From: Gemmobacter aquatilis
GTDB lineage: Bacteria > Pseudomonadota > Alphaproteobacteria > Rhodobacterales > Rhodobacteraceae
Direction of reading: 5' to 3'
NCBI RefSeq assembly: GCF_900110025.1
Contig: NZ_FOCE01000003.1
Span: 62,001 to 126,000 of the forward strand
DNA length: 64,000 nt
Positions within the stretch are counted from its first letter, which is position 1; every line of letters starts with the position of its first letter. Shown here piece by piece: positions 53,084 to 61,275 of this stretch. The position numbers and the translations under genes are program-made. The notes below the pieces were generated by a model. The model was not told where the DNA came from and searched no databases. It saw only the letters and a list, made by a program, of their open reading frames with translations.

Positions 53084-55585
53084 CGGCTTGCCCTTCGCCG
53101 CAGCCTCCATCAAGCCGCGCCGGGCCGTGCTTTCCTCCACTGCGCGGCGCAGCGTCTCGTTGCCCTGCAACAGGTCCAGAAAGCGCTGCTCGTCCAGCCG
53201 CAACAGCGTGCAATGGGTGATCGCCGTCACCTGCGCCCGGCGTGGGCGGCGGGTCAGGATGCCAAGCTGGCCAAACAGTTCGCCCCGGCCCAACCGCTGC
53301 AACTGCCCGGCAAACTCCACCTCCACCGCGCCCGAGGCGAGGAAGAACACATGCCGCGCCGGGTCGCCCTTGCGGATCAGCACTTCGCCCGGCTGGGCAT
53401 AGACCGTCGAAATCCGCCTCTGGACCATGCGCAACTGCCCGGCATCCAGCCCCGCCAGCGCCGGCATCTGCCGCAACATCTCGCTCTTCTGCACCGCCAG
53501 ATCCAGCTTCGGGCGCTGTTCCAGCCGCCGCCGCGCCCCGGCCAGCGACTGGCGCAGGGTGACATGCAGTTCCTTGCCGATCAGCCCGTCGGCCAGCAGC
53601 GTGTCATATTCCCGTTCCTCGATGCGCAGCGCCAGACGGCGGATGAACCGGCGCTGCATCTCCTCGGCATAGCCCGGATATTGCAGCCGCAGCCCCTCGA
53701 CCGCCTGTTCCACCTCGTTCTCGCGCACCGCCAGCACCTGATGCAGGATTTCGGCCACGCGGCGGCCATGGATGCGGCGGATCTTGCCGTCGATATGCGC
53801 GTGCAGATCGGCCAGGATCAGCCGCTGGTTCAGCAGGATTTCAAAGCGGTTGGCCGTCATCACCGACAGGGGCCGTGACAGGCGCAGCCGGTTGTGCAAC
53901 GTCACCGCCACGCGGTAGAACCGCCCGTAGCCAAGGCTGCGGATCGCGCCGCGCCGATAGCCATGCCGCCCGCCCAGCCGCGTCGCTTCGACCAGCCGCC
54001 CGACATCTGTCAGCATCTGTTCCGCCCGCCCCGACGAGATCTGCTGTTCGCGGAACGCCTCCAACACCAGATCATGCTCGTGCCCGGCCAACGCCAGCAG
54101 GCCCAGCGTGATGCGGTCCTTCTCGCGGATGCCCTTGCCCTCGTCCGCCAGCGCCACCGCCTGATCCAGCCGCTGACCAAAGACCTTGGCCTCGGCGCGC
54201 ACGATGTCATGGCTCAGCGCGTGGTCCTTCACCGCCTCGGCCACCTCTTCGCGCACATTCTGCAAAGCCACGGCGATCACTTGCCGCGACAGCGCCAGAT
54301 CCAGCGGCGCCAGCCGGGTCAGCCCCAGCCGCCGGATCACCCAGCCCAGCGTCGTGCCCTGCGCGAACAGCGTGAACAGGGTGAACCCGGTCGCCAGAAT
54401 CCCCACCTCGCGCTGCACATCCAGCGGCACGCGGTAGTTTTCCGTCACCGCCAGCGCCAGCGCCAGCGTCACCGCCCCGCGCAAGCCGCCCCACAGGATG
54501 GCGATCCGGTAAGGCCGCTCCACCCGCGGCGAGAGTTTCAGCGCCGACAGCAGCGGCAGCACCCCCCACAGCATGACCATCCGCGCGGCAAAGGCCGCCA
54601 CGATCACCACCGCCACAAGGAAAATGTCCGACAGCCGCGCATTCTGCATCAGCCGGGGGATCAGCAACGAGGCCAGCACGAAGATCAGCGCTCCCGCCCA
54701 ATGGGCCAGCAGTTCCCATACCTCGCGCAGGTTGGTCCATGTCGCCGGCGCCAGCTTGCCCGGCCCGACCCAGTTCAGCGTCATCCCCGCCACCACCACC
54801 GCCACCACGCCCGAGGCACCCAGCACATGATCGGCCAGCAGATACACCCCGTACGGCACCGCGATCGACAGCGACAGTTGCGCCAGCGGAAAGGCCGCCA
54901 GCATCACCATCGCCAGCAGCGCCAGCCGCGCCACGATCCAGCCGGTCAGCACCCCGCCCGCAATGGTGCTGGGCAGGCCGATGAACGCATCCTGCAAGGT
55001 CGGGTTGGGCACGCCCGCCATGACGAAGGTCAGGAAAAAGCCGAACAGCGCGATGGCGGCGGCGTCGTTCAGCAGGCTTTCGCCCTCGACGATCCGCGCC
55101 AGCCGCTGCGGCGTGGCCAGCCCGCGAAAGATCGACACCACCGCCGACGGGTCGGTGGTGGAGACAATGGCGCCCAGCAGGAAACAGGCCAGCAGCCCCA
55201 TCTCGCTGAACGGCGCCAGCGCGCCCCCCACGAACAGCGTGGCCACCAGCACCGCCGCAACCGCCATGGCCAGGATCGGCACCCAGTCATCCAGCATCCG
55301 CCGCAGATCCAGCCCCAGCGCCACCTGAAACACCAGCGTCGGCAGGAAGACATGCAGGAACACCGCCGACCGGATCGGCAGCGACAGCAGCGTCTGCAGA
55401 TCCTCGCTCAGACTGTCGCCCATGGTGGAGCGCACAACCACCGCCGCCACCCCCAGTGCCGCCCCGGCAACCGCCAGAACCACCGAATACGGCAGGCGCA
55501 GACGCTCGGCCACCGGCTCGGCGATGGCGATGAGAATGAACAGCAGGGCTGCGGCGGTGACGAAAAGAACGATATCCATTTCCAT
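53054..55585 (-). CDS. NhaP-type Na+(K+)/H+ antiporter with cNMP-binding domain
   Basis: An 843-residue CPA1 antiporter. The membrane domain (about 1-410) has roughly 12 hydrophobic segments and the exchanger motif STTDPSAVVSIF with GESLLNDAAAIALFGF. A long cytoplasmic helical region follows (about 420-700). The C-terminus is a cyclic-nucleotide-binding domain (GEVLIRKGDPARHVFFLASG, RGELFGQLGILTRRPR). The layout resembles the SLC9C/SOS1-like antiporters. ATG at 55585 is used; a second ATG two codons later is equally possible. It overlaps the response-regulator gene by 30 bp at the 3' end. Confidence 0.9.
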   Translation of the reverse strand: MEMDIVLFVTAAALLFILIAIAEPVAERLRLPYSVVLAVAGAALGVAAVVVRSTMGDSLSEDLQTLLSLPIRSAVFLHVFLPTLVFQVALGLDLRRMLDDWVPILAMAVAAVLVATLFVGGALAPFSEMGLLACFLLGAIVSTTDPSAVVSIFRGLATPQRLARIVEGESLLNDAAAIALFGFFLTFVMAGVPNPTLQDAFIGLPSTIAGGVLTGWIVARLALLAMVMLAAFPLAQLSLSIAVPYGVYLLADHVLGASGVVAVVVAGMTLNWVGPGKLAPATWTNLREVWELLAHWAGALIFVLASLLIPRLMQNARLSDIFLVAVVIVAAFAARMVMLWGVLPLLSALKLSPRVERPYRIAILWGGLRGAVTLALALAVTENYRVPLDVQREVGILATGFTLFTLFAQGTTLGWVIRRLGLTRLAPLDLALSRQVIAVALQNVREEVAEAVKDHALSHDIVRAEAKVFGQRLDQAVALADEGKGIREKDRITLGLLALAGHEHDLVLEAFREQQISSGRAEQMLTDVGRLVEATRLGGRHGYRRGAIRSLGYGRFYRVAVTLHNRLRLSRPLSVMTANRFEILLNQRLILADLHAHIDGKIRRIHGRRVAEILHQVLAVRENEVEQAVEGLRLQYPGYAEEMQRRFIRRLALRIEEREYDTLLADGLIGKELHVTLRQSLAGARRRLEQRPKLDLAVQKSEMLRQMPALAGLDAGQLRMVQRRISTVYAQPGEVLIRKGDPARHVFFLASGAVEVEFAGQLQRLGRGELFGQLGILTRRPRRAQVTAITHCTLLRLDEQRFLDLLQGNETLRRAVEESTARRGLMEAAAKGKPSDQPAAVSG

Positions 55586-55682
55586 AGGATACGCGCCACG
55601 CCGCGCAGGCGAAAGACGGCGGGGGGCCGCGCTCACGCAGAATTATGGCCAGTGGGGGAATCTTGCTGGCCAGATCAACCTT

Positions 55683-55707
55683 CATATGTGATAATAACCC
55701 ACATATG
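55683..55707. promoter_or_regulatory. Inverted repeat at the start of the SorC/DeoR regulator gene
   Basis: CATATGTG-N9-CACATATG is a perfect 8-bp dyad whose right arm includes the ATG at 55705. It is a strong candidate autoregulatory operator of the deoxyribose operon; a repressor bound here would block both transcription and the start region. Confidence 0.65.
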
Positions 55708-56736
55708 CAGAAAGAACCGCCCCCGATGGCCCCGCGCAACGCCTATGCCACCCGCCTGCCGGTCGATGACCAGCGCGACCACCTGATGGTTCAGGTGGCC
55801 AAGCTCTATTTCGACATGGATCGCACACAGGCGCAGATTGCCGCCGATCTGGGGCTGACGCGCTGGCAGGTCGCCCGCCTGCTGAGTGAGGCGCGCGAGG
55901 AAGGCATCGTGCGGATCGAGATCACCCCCCGCGCCGGGCGCCGCACCGGGCTGGAACTGGCGCTGCAACAGCGCTTTGCGCTGCACGAGGCCGTGGTGGT
56001 GCCGATGGGCGCCTCCCCCGATCCGGCCTTGCGGCTGGAGGCGGTGGCGCAGGCCGCCGCCAACCATCTGGCCGCGCTCAGCCCCCGCCCGGCGCTCGTC
56101 GGGCTCAGTTGGGGGCGCACCATGTCGGCGGTGGCGCGTGCCTTGCCCGCAGGCTGGGCGCCCGGCGCGCATTTCGTGCTGGTCAACGGCTCGATCACCC
56201 TGCACGCCACCTCGGCCCGCAATGCCGCCGTGGCCGAGGAATTCGCGCAATCGGCGGGCGGCAGCGCCTCACTGCTGCCGGTCCCCGCGATCCTTGGCCG
56301 CGCCGCAACCCGGCTGGCGCTGGAGGATGACCCGGTCGTCGCCCGCGTGCTGGCCCTTGCGCGCGAAGCGCCGGTGGCCTGTTTCGGCATGGGCGGCATG
56401 GGGGCCGGTTCGGCCTTCGTCACCTCTGGCTACCTGACCGAGGCGGAAATCGCCCGCTTGCGCGACCTTGGCGCCGTGGGCGACATTCTGGGCCGCTTCG
56501 TCGATGCGCAAGGCCGCATCGTCGATGCCGATCTGGATGCCCGCACCATCGGCCTGCCGCTGTCGGCCCTGCAGGCCAAGGCCCACCGCATCGGCATCAC
56601 CACCGGCCCCGACAAATACGCCATCGCCGCCGCCGCCCTGCGCGCGGGTCTGCTCACCGCATTGGTGACGGACGAGGCGACCGCCCGCACCCTTCTCGAT
56701 GCGCCCGAACCCGGCGCCAGACAGGACACCGCATGA
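55705..56736 (+). CDS. SorC/DeoR-type sugar-binding transcriptional regulator
   Basis: A 343-residue SorC-family regulator with an N-terminal helix-turn-helix (MVQVAKLYFDMDRTQAQIAA, DLGLTRWQVARLLSEAREEG) and a C-terminal sugar-phosphate-binding domain (GLSWGRTMSAVARAL, CFGMGGMGAGSAFV, GDILGRFVDAQGRIV, TGPDKYAIAAAALRAG). Its stop overlaps deoC by 4 bp, so the effector is probably deoxyribose-5-phosphate, as in Bacillus DeoR (inference). ATG at 55705 lies inside an inverted repeat; ATG at 55726 would give a protein 7 residues shorter, and neither start has a strong ribosome-binding site. Confidence 0.88.
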   Translation: MQKEPPPMAPRNAYATRLPVDDQRDHLMVQVAKLYFDMDRTQAQIAADLGLTRWQVARLLSEAREEGIVRIEITPRAGRRTGLELALQQRFALHEAVVVPMGASPDPALRLEAVAQAAANHLAALSPRPALVGLSWGRTMSAVARALPAGWAPGAHFVLVNGSITLHATSARNAAVAEEFAQSAGGSASLLPVPAILGRAATRLALEDDPVVARVLALAREAPVACFGMGGMGAGSAFVTSGYLTEAEIARLRDLGAVGDILGRFVDAQGRIVDADLDARTIGLPLSALQAKAHRIGITTGPDKYAIAAAALRAGLLTALVTDEATARTLLDAPEPGARQDTA

Positions 56737-57686
56737 CCCATTCGTTCCCCCGCCCCACCGGCACCGCCTTCACCCCCGACGCGTTCGAGACGCAGACCGT
56801 CAACACCCCCGCCGCCGAACGCCGCGCCGCCAGCCTGCCCGCCCGCCGGTCGGTGAAGAAAGACTGGCAGGCCGCCTGGCTGCTGCGCGCCATCACCTGC
56901 ATCGACCTGACAACCCTTGCGGGCGACGACACGGCGGGCCGGGTGCAGCGGCTGTGCGCCAAGGCCCGCAACCCGGTGCGCGCCGATCTGCTGGCGGCCC
57001 TTGGGGTCGAAGGCGTCACGGTGGGCGCCGTCTGCGTCTATCCGACCATGGTGCCCCATGCGGTCAAGGCGCTGGCCGGATCGGGCATCCCGGTCGCCTC
57101 GGTCGCCACCGGCTTTCCGGCGGGGCTGACGCCGCTGCCACTGCGGCTGGCGGAAATCAGCTATGCGGTGGATCAGGGCGCGGCGGAAATCGACATCGTG
57201 ATCACCCGCGAACATGTGCTGACCGGCAACTGGGCCGCGCTTTATGACGAAATCGCCGCCATGCGTGCCGCCTGTGGTGAAGCCCATCTGAAGGCGATCC
57301 TCGCCACCGGCGACCTGAAAACCCTGACCAATGTCTACAAGGCCAGCATGGTCGCCATGCAGGCGGGCGCCGATTTCATCAAGACCTCCACCGGCAAGGA
57401 AGATGTGAACGCCACCCTGCCCGTCTCGCTCACCATGCTGCGCGCGCTGCGCGACTACCGCGACCGCACCGGCCAATGGGTGGGCTTCAAACCCGCAGGC
57501 GGATTGAAAACCGCGAAAGACGCGATGAACTGGCAGATCCTGATGAAAGAGGAACTGGGCACCCGCTGGCTGATGCCCGATCTGTTCCGCATCGGCGCCT
57601 CCTCGCTGCTGGGCGACATCGAACGCCAGCTTGAACACCATGTCACGGGCCGCTACTCGGCCGCCAACCGCCACGCGCTGGCCTGA
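56733..57686 (+). CDS. deoC: Deoxyribose-phosphate aldolase
   Basis: A 317-residue DERA that splits 2-deoxyribose 5-phosphate into glyceraldehyde 3-phosphate and acetaldehyde. The Schiff-base lysine is in AGADFIKTSTGKEDVNATL, with the proton-relay Lys in GFKPAGGLKTAKDAMNW and a catalytic Asp in EIDIVITREHVL. The length is that of the long DERA type (human-like), about 60 residues longer than many bacterial enzymes because of an N-terminal extension. It overlaps the regulator gene by 4 bp and precedes the ALDH16 gene by 9 bp. Confidence 0.95.
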   Translation: MTHSFPRPTGTAFTPDAFETQTVNTPAAERRAASLPARRSVKKDWQAAWLLRAITCIDLTTLAGDDTAGRVQRLCAKARNPVRADLLAALGVEGVTVGAVCVYPTMVPHAVKALAGSGIPVASVATGFPAGLTPLPLRLAEISYAVDQGAAEIDIVITREHVLTGNWAALYDEIAAMRAACGEAHLKAILATGDLKTLTNVYKASMVAMQAGADFIKTSTGKEDVNATLPVSLTMLRALRDYRDRTGQWVGFKPAGGLKTAKDAMNWQILMKEELGTRWLMPDLFRIGASSLLGDIERQLEHHVTGRYSAANRHALA

Positions 57687-57695
57687 GGACACGTC

Positions 57696-60065
57696 ATGCC
57701 CACCATTCAGGACATCATGCAGACCATGGAATACGGCCCCGCCCCCGAAGGCACTGCCGAGGTCACGGCCTGGCTTGCCGCCCATCCGGTGATCCCCCAT
57801 TACATCAACGGCAAATTCCCCAAACCCGAAGGCCCGCTGGCCGAGGTGCTGAACCCCGCCACCGATGCCGTTCTGGCCCAAGTCGCCCTCGGCACCGAGG
57901 CCGAGGTGGAGGCTGCAACCCGCGCCGCCCGCGCCGCCTTTCCCAAATGGTCCGCCCTGCCGGGGCACGCGCGGGCGCAATACCTCTACGCCCTCGCCCG
58001 CCACATCCAGAAGCGCGAACGCTTCCTGTCGGTGCTGGAAACCATGGACAACGGCAAGACGATCCGCGAAAGCCGCGACATCGACCTGCCGCTGGTCGCC
58101 CGCCACTTCTATCACCACGCCGGCTGGGCCGAACTGCTGGAGACCGAGTTTCCCGCCCATCAGCCGCTCGGCGTCTGCGGCCAGATCATCCCGTGGAACT
58201 TCCCGCTGCTGATGCTGGCGTGGAAACTGGCGCCTGCGCTGGCGGCAGGCAATACCGTGGTGCTGAAGCCCGCCGATCTGACCCCGCTTTCCGCCTTTGC
58301 CTTCGCGCAGATCTGCGTCGAAGTGGGCCTGCCCCCCGGCGTAGTGAACATCGTGCAGGGCGACGGCGCGACCGGCGCCCGGATCGCGGGCCATCCGCAG
58401 ATCGACAAGCTGGCCTTCACCGGCTCGACCGAGGTCGGCCGTATCCTGCGCCGCCAGACCGCCGGGTCGGGCAAGAAACTGTCGCTGGAACTTGGCGGCA
58501 AATCCCCCTTCATCGTGTTTGAAGATGCCGATCTGGATGCCGCCGTCGAAGGCGTGGTCGATGCGATCTGGTTCAATCAGGGCGAAGTCTGCTGCGCCGG
58601 GTCGCGTATCCTCGTGCAAGAGGGCGTCGCCCCCCGCTTCTTCGCCAAGCTGACCGCGCGGATGCAAACCCTGCGCGTCGGCGATCCGCTGGACAAGACG
58701 ATGGATGTCGGCGCCATCGTCTCGCGCAAGCAACTCGCCCGCATCGACGCCCTGCTGCAGCAGGGCGTGGCCGAGGGCGCGACCTTCCATCGCGCCCCCG
58801 CCGCGCTACCCGCGCAAGGCGCCTTCTGCACCCCCGGCTTCTTCACCGGCACCGCCCCCGCCCATACCGTCAGCCAGACCGAGATTTTCGGCCCCGTCGC
58901 CACCACGCTCACCTTCCGCACCCCGGACGAGGCGGTCACGCTGGCCAATGACAGCCGCTATGGCCTGTCCGCCTCGATCTGGTCGGAAAACGTCACCCGC
59001 GTGATCGACATCGCGGCCAAGGTGAAGGCGGGCGTCGTCTGGATCAACGCCACCAACCTGTTCGACGCAGGCGCCCCCTTCGGCGGCTTCCGCGAAAGCG
59101 GCTTCGGGCGCGAAGGCGGGCGCGCGGGGATGCTGGAATACCTCGCCCCCAAGGCCCGGCCCGGCAAACCTCGCCCCGCCCCCGCCCTGCCGCTGACCGT
59201 GGCGCCCTGCCCCGATGCAGCGACCCGGCCCGCCATCGACATCACCGCCAAGCTTTACATCGGCGGCAAACAGGCCCGCGCCGACAGTGGCCAAAGCTAT
59301 ACCGTGCTGGGCCGCGCCGGGGCCATCGGTCAGGCGGCCCTTGCCAACCGCAAGGATGCCCGCAACGCGGTGGAGGCTGCGGCCAAGGCCAGCGGCTGGG
59401 GCGGCATCACCGCGCATAACCGCGCGCAGGTGCTGTATTTCCTCGCTGAAAACCTCGCCCAGCGGCGCGACGAGGTCACCGCCGCCCTCGCCGCCACCGG
59501 CGCCAGCCCGAAGCCGGAGGCAGAGTTAGACGCCAGCCTGCGCCGCATCTTCTGGTATGCCGCACAGGCCGACAAATTCGACGGCGCAGTGACCGCCACC
59601 AAATCGAACCACGTCACCCTGACGGTGAACGAGCCCTTCGGCACCCTCGCCGTGATCTGCCCCGACGAAGCGCCGCTGCTCTCGCTGCTGTCGCTGATCC
59701 TGCCCGCCCTCGCCATGGGCAACCGCGTGGTGGCGGTGGCCGCGCAGTCCCATCCGCTGATCGCGGCAAAACTGTATCAGGTGCTGGAAACCTCTGATCT
59801 GCCTGCCGGTGTCGTCAACCTGCTGACCGGCGAGCGGGATGCCTTGGCGAAAACGCTGGCCGAGCATGATGACGTGGCCGCGCTCTGGTATCACGGCAGC
59901 CCTGACGGCGTGGCACTGGTGGAAAGCTCCAGCGCGGGCAACCTCAAACCCGTCTGGGCCGAAGGCACGCTGCGCGACTGGCTTGACCCTGCGCAGGGTC
60001 AGGGCGCAGATTTCCTGCGCCGCGCCACGCAGATCAAGACGATCTGGCTGCCCTACGGCGCCTGA
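57696..60065 (+). CDS. ALDH16-type two-domain aldehyde dehydrogenase
   Basis: A 789-residue fusion of two aldehyde dehydrogenase domains. Domain 1 (about 25-490) is complete, with GQIIPWNFPLLMLAWKLAPA, the catalytic Glu in LSLELGGKSPFIVFED, the nucleophile Cys in NQGEVCCAGSRILVQ and the FGPVATTLTFRTPDEA segment. Domain 2 (about 500-789) keeps the cofactor-fold half (FGTLAVICPDEAPLLSLLSL) but stops before a catalytic Cys region. This is the plan of ALDH16. Following deoC, it probably oxidises the acetaldehyde released (inference). The ribosome-binding site is GAGGACACG. Confidence 0.93.
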   Translation: MPTIQDIMQTMEYGPAPEGTAEVTAWLAAHPVIPHYINGKFPKPEGPLAEVLNPATDAVLAQVALGTEAEVEAATRAARAAFPKWSALPGHARAQYLYALARHIQKRERFLSVLETMDNGKTIRESRDIDLPLVARHFYHHAGWAELLETEFPAHQPLGVCGQIIPWNFPLLMLAWKLAPALAAGNTVVLKPADLTPLSAFAFAQICVEVGLPPGVVNIVQGDGATGARIAGHPQIDKLAFTGSTEVGRILRRQTAGSGKKLSLELGGKSPFIVFEDADLDAAVEGVVDAIWFNQGEVCCAGSRILVQEGVAPRFFAKLTARMQTLRVGDPLDKTMDVGAIVSRKQLARIDALLQQGVAEGATFHRAPAALPAQGAFCTPGFFTGTAPAHTVSQTEIFGPVATTLTFRTPDEAVTLANDSRYGLSASIWSENVTRVIDIAAKVKAGVVWINATNLFDAGAPFGGFRESGFGREGGRAGMLEYLAPKARPGKPRPAPALPLTVAPCPDAATRPAIDITAKLYIGGKQARADSGQSYTVLGRAGAIGQAALANRKDARNAVEAAAKASGWGGITAHNRAQVLYFLAENLAQRRDEVTAALAATGASPKPEAELDASLRRIFWYAAQADKFDGAVTATKSNHVTLTVNEPFGTLAVICPDEAPLLSLLSLILPALAMGNRVVAVAAQSHPLIAAKLYQVLETSDLPAGVVNLLTGERDALAKTLAEHDDVAALWYHGSPDGVALVESSSAGNLKPVWAEGTLRDWLDPAQGQGADFLRRATQIKTIWLPYGA

Positions 60066-60068
60066 TCC

Positions 60069-60087
60069 GATTTTTCGCAGAAAAATC
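60069..60087. terminator. Hairpin 1 between convergent ALDH16 and alcohol dehydrogenase genes
   Basis: GATTTTT-CGCAG-AAAAATC is a perfect 7-bp stem just after the ALDH16 stop. Its centre, TTCGCAGAA, recurs in the next hairpin. Confidence 0.5.
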
Positions 60088-60097
60088 GCCCAAACCC

Positions 60098-60128
60098 GGC
60101 GGCAATTCTTCGCAGAAGGATTGCCGCC
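60098..60128. terminator. Hairpin 2 between convergent ALDH16 and alcohol dehydrogenase genes
   Basis: GGCGGCAATTCTTC-GCA-GAAGGATTGCCGCC is a 14-bp stem with one mismatch, 3 bp before the stop of the leftward alcohol dehydrogenase gene. It could serve as a terminator from either side. Confidence 0.6.
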
Positions 60129-60130
60129 GC

Positions 60131-61267
60131 TCAGGCCGCCTGCTCCAGCACCGCAACCAGATCCGCCACGCCCAGCCCCACCGGATTGCCCTTCATCGAC
60201 GATGACAGGGCCGAGGCTTCGGCCACCGCGCCAAACGACCCGCGCGCCAGCCCCTGCGCCTCCAGCCCAGGCAACCCTTGGCCCCGCGCCCAATCCGTCA
60301 GAACCTGCGGCGCCTCGTCGGCCGTCCCGCCAAACACCCCGGCAATCAGCCCGCACACCGCGTCGATCCGCGCCCGTGCGGCACCGTCCGTCCGGCTGCG
60401 GTTCATCGCCAGCACCGGCCCCAGCAGCGCCCCGCAGATCGCGCCATGCGCCGCCCCGGTCTGCCCGCCGATCACCCCCGCCAGCCCATGCACCGCGCCA
60501 AGCCCGGCATTGGCCAGCGCCACACCGCCCGTCACCGAACACCAGGCCAGCGCATCGCGCGCGCCCGCATCCTCGCCCGCCATCAGCACCTTCAGCGCCG
60601 CCAGCCCCGGCGCGATCACCGGCCAGGTGATTGCATCGGTGAACGGCGTCGCCTTGGCCGAGATATAGGGTTCAATCACCTGCGTCACCGCATCAAGGCC
60701 CGAGGCCAGCGTTACCGCCTTCGGGCAGCCATCGGTCAGCGCGGGGTCCACGATCGCCAGCCGCGCCAGCATCCGGTCATCGCGCAGGCTGACCTTGCGC
60801 CCTTGGTCCGGCACACCGATCACCGCATTCTTCGTGGCCTCGGCCCCGGTGCCTGCCGTGGTCGGCAGCGCGATGAAGGGCAGCGGCGGCGCGACCAGCG
60901 GCAGACCTTTGCCCACCACCTCCAGATGGTCCATCGGCCCGCCCGGCGCCGGGATCAGCGCCGCCAGCGCCTTGGCCAGATCCAGCGCCGCGCCACCGCC
61001 GCAGCCCACCACCCATTCCGGGCGCTGCCCCCGCGCCACGTCCAGCGCCGCTTCCAGATCGGCCAGCACCGGCTCGCCCGCGCAAGGCAGCCCGATCACC
61101 TCGCAGCCCTGCGCCCGCAACCCCGCCAGCAACCAGCCCGCCCGGGCCGCAGTGGCGCCATGCACCACCACGCCGCGCCCGCCATAGGCCGAAATCAGCC
61201 CCGGCGCCGTCAGCGCCTCGCCCCGGCCGAAGACGATCCGCCCCGGCATCGCAATCGAAAACGCCAT
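60131..61267 (-). CDS. Iron-containing alcohol dehydrogenase
   Basis: A 378-residue Fe-ADH/maleylacetate-reductase-like enzyme. The NAD(P)-binding part includes VVGCGGGAALDLAKALAAL and ALPTTAGTGAEATKNAVIGV. The metal ligands are in TLASGLDAVTQVIEPYISA (Asp) and GAVHGLAGVIGGQTGAAHGA (two His). It is the last gene of a leftward unit 8 bp after glpK, which suggests a glycerol- or C3-related substrate. The family also covers 1,3-propanediol and lactaldehyde dehydrogenases, so the substrate is open. ATG at 61267 is the start of homology. Confidence 0.88.
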   Translation of the reverse strand: MAFSIAMPGRIVFGRGEALTAPGLISAYGGRGVVVHGATAARAGWLLAGLRAQGCEVIGLPCAGEPVLADLEAALDVARGQRPEWVVGCGGGAALDLAKALAALIPAPGGPMDHLEVVGKGLPLVAPPLPFIALPTTAGTGAEATKNAVIGVPDQGRKVSLRDDRMLARLAIVDPALTDGCPKAVTLASGLDAVTQVIEPYISAKATPFTDAITWPVIAPGLAALKVLMAGEDAGARDALAWCSVTGGVALANAGLGAVHGLAGVIGGQTGAAHGAICGALLGPVLAMNRSRTDGAARARIDAVCGLIAGVFGGTADEAPQVLTDWARGQGLPGLEAQGLARGSFGAVAEASALSSSMKGNPVGLGVADLVAVLEQAA

Positions 61268-61275
61268 TCCGCCCC

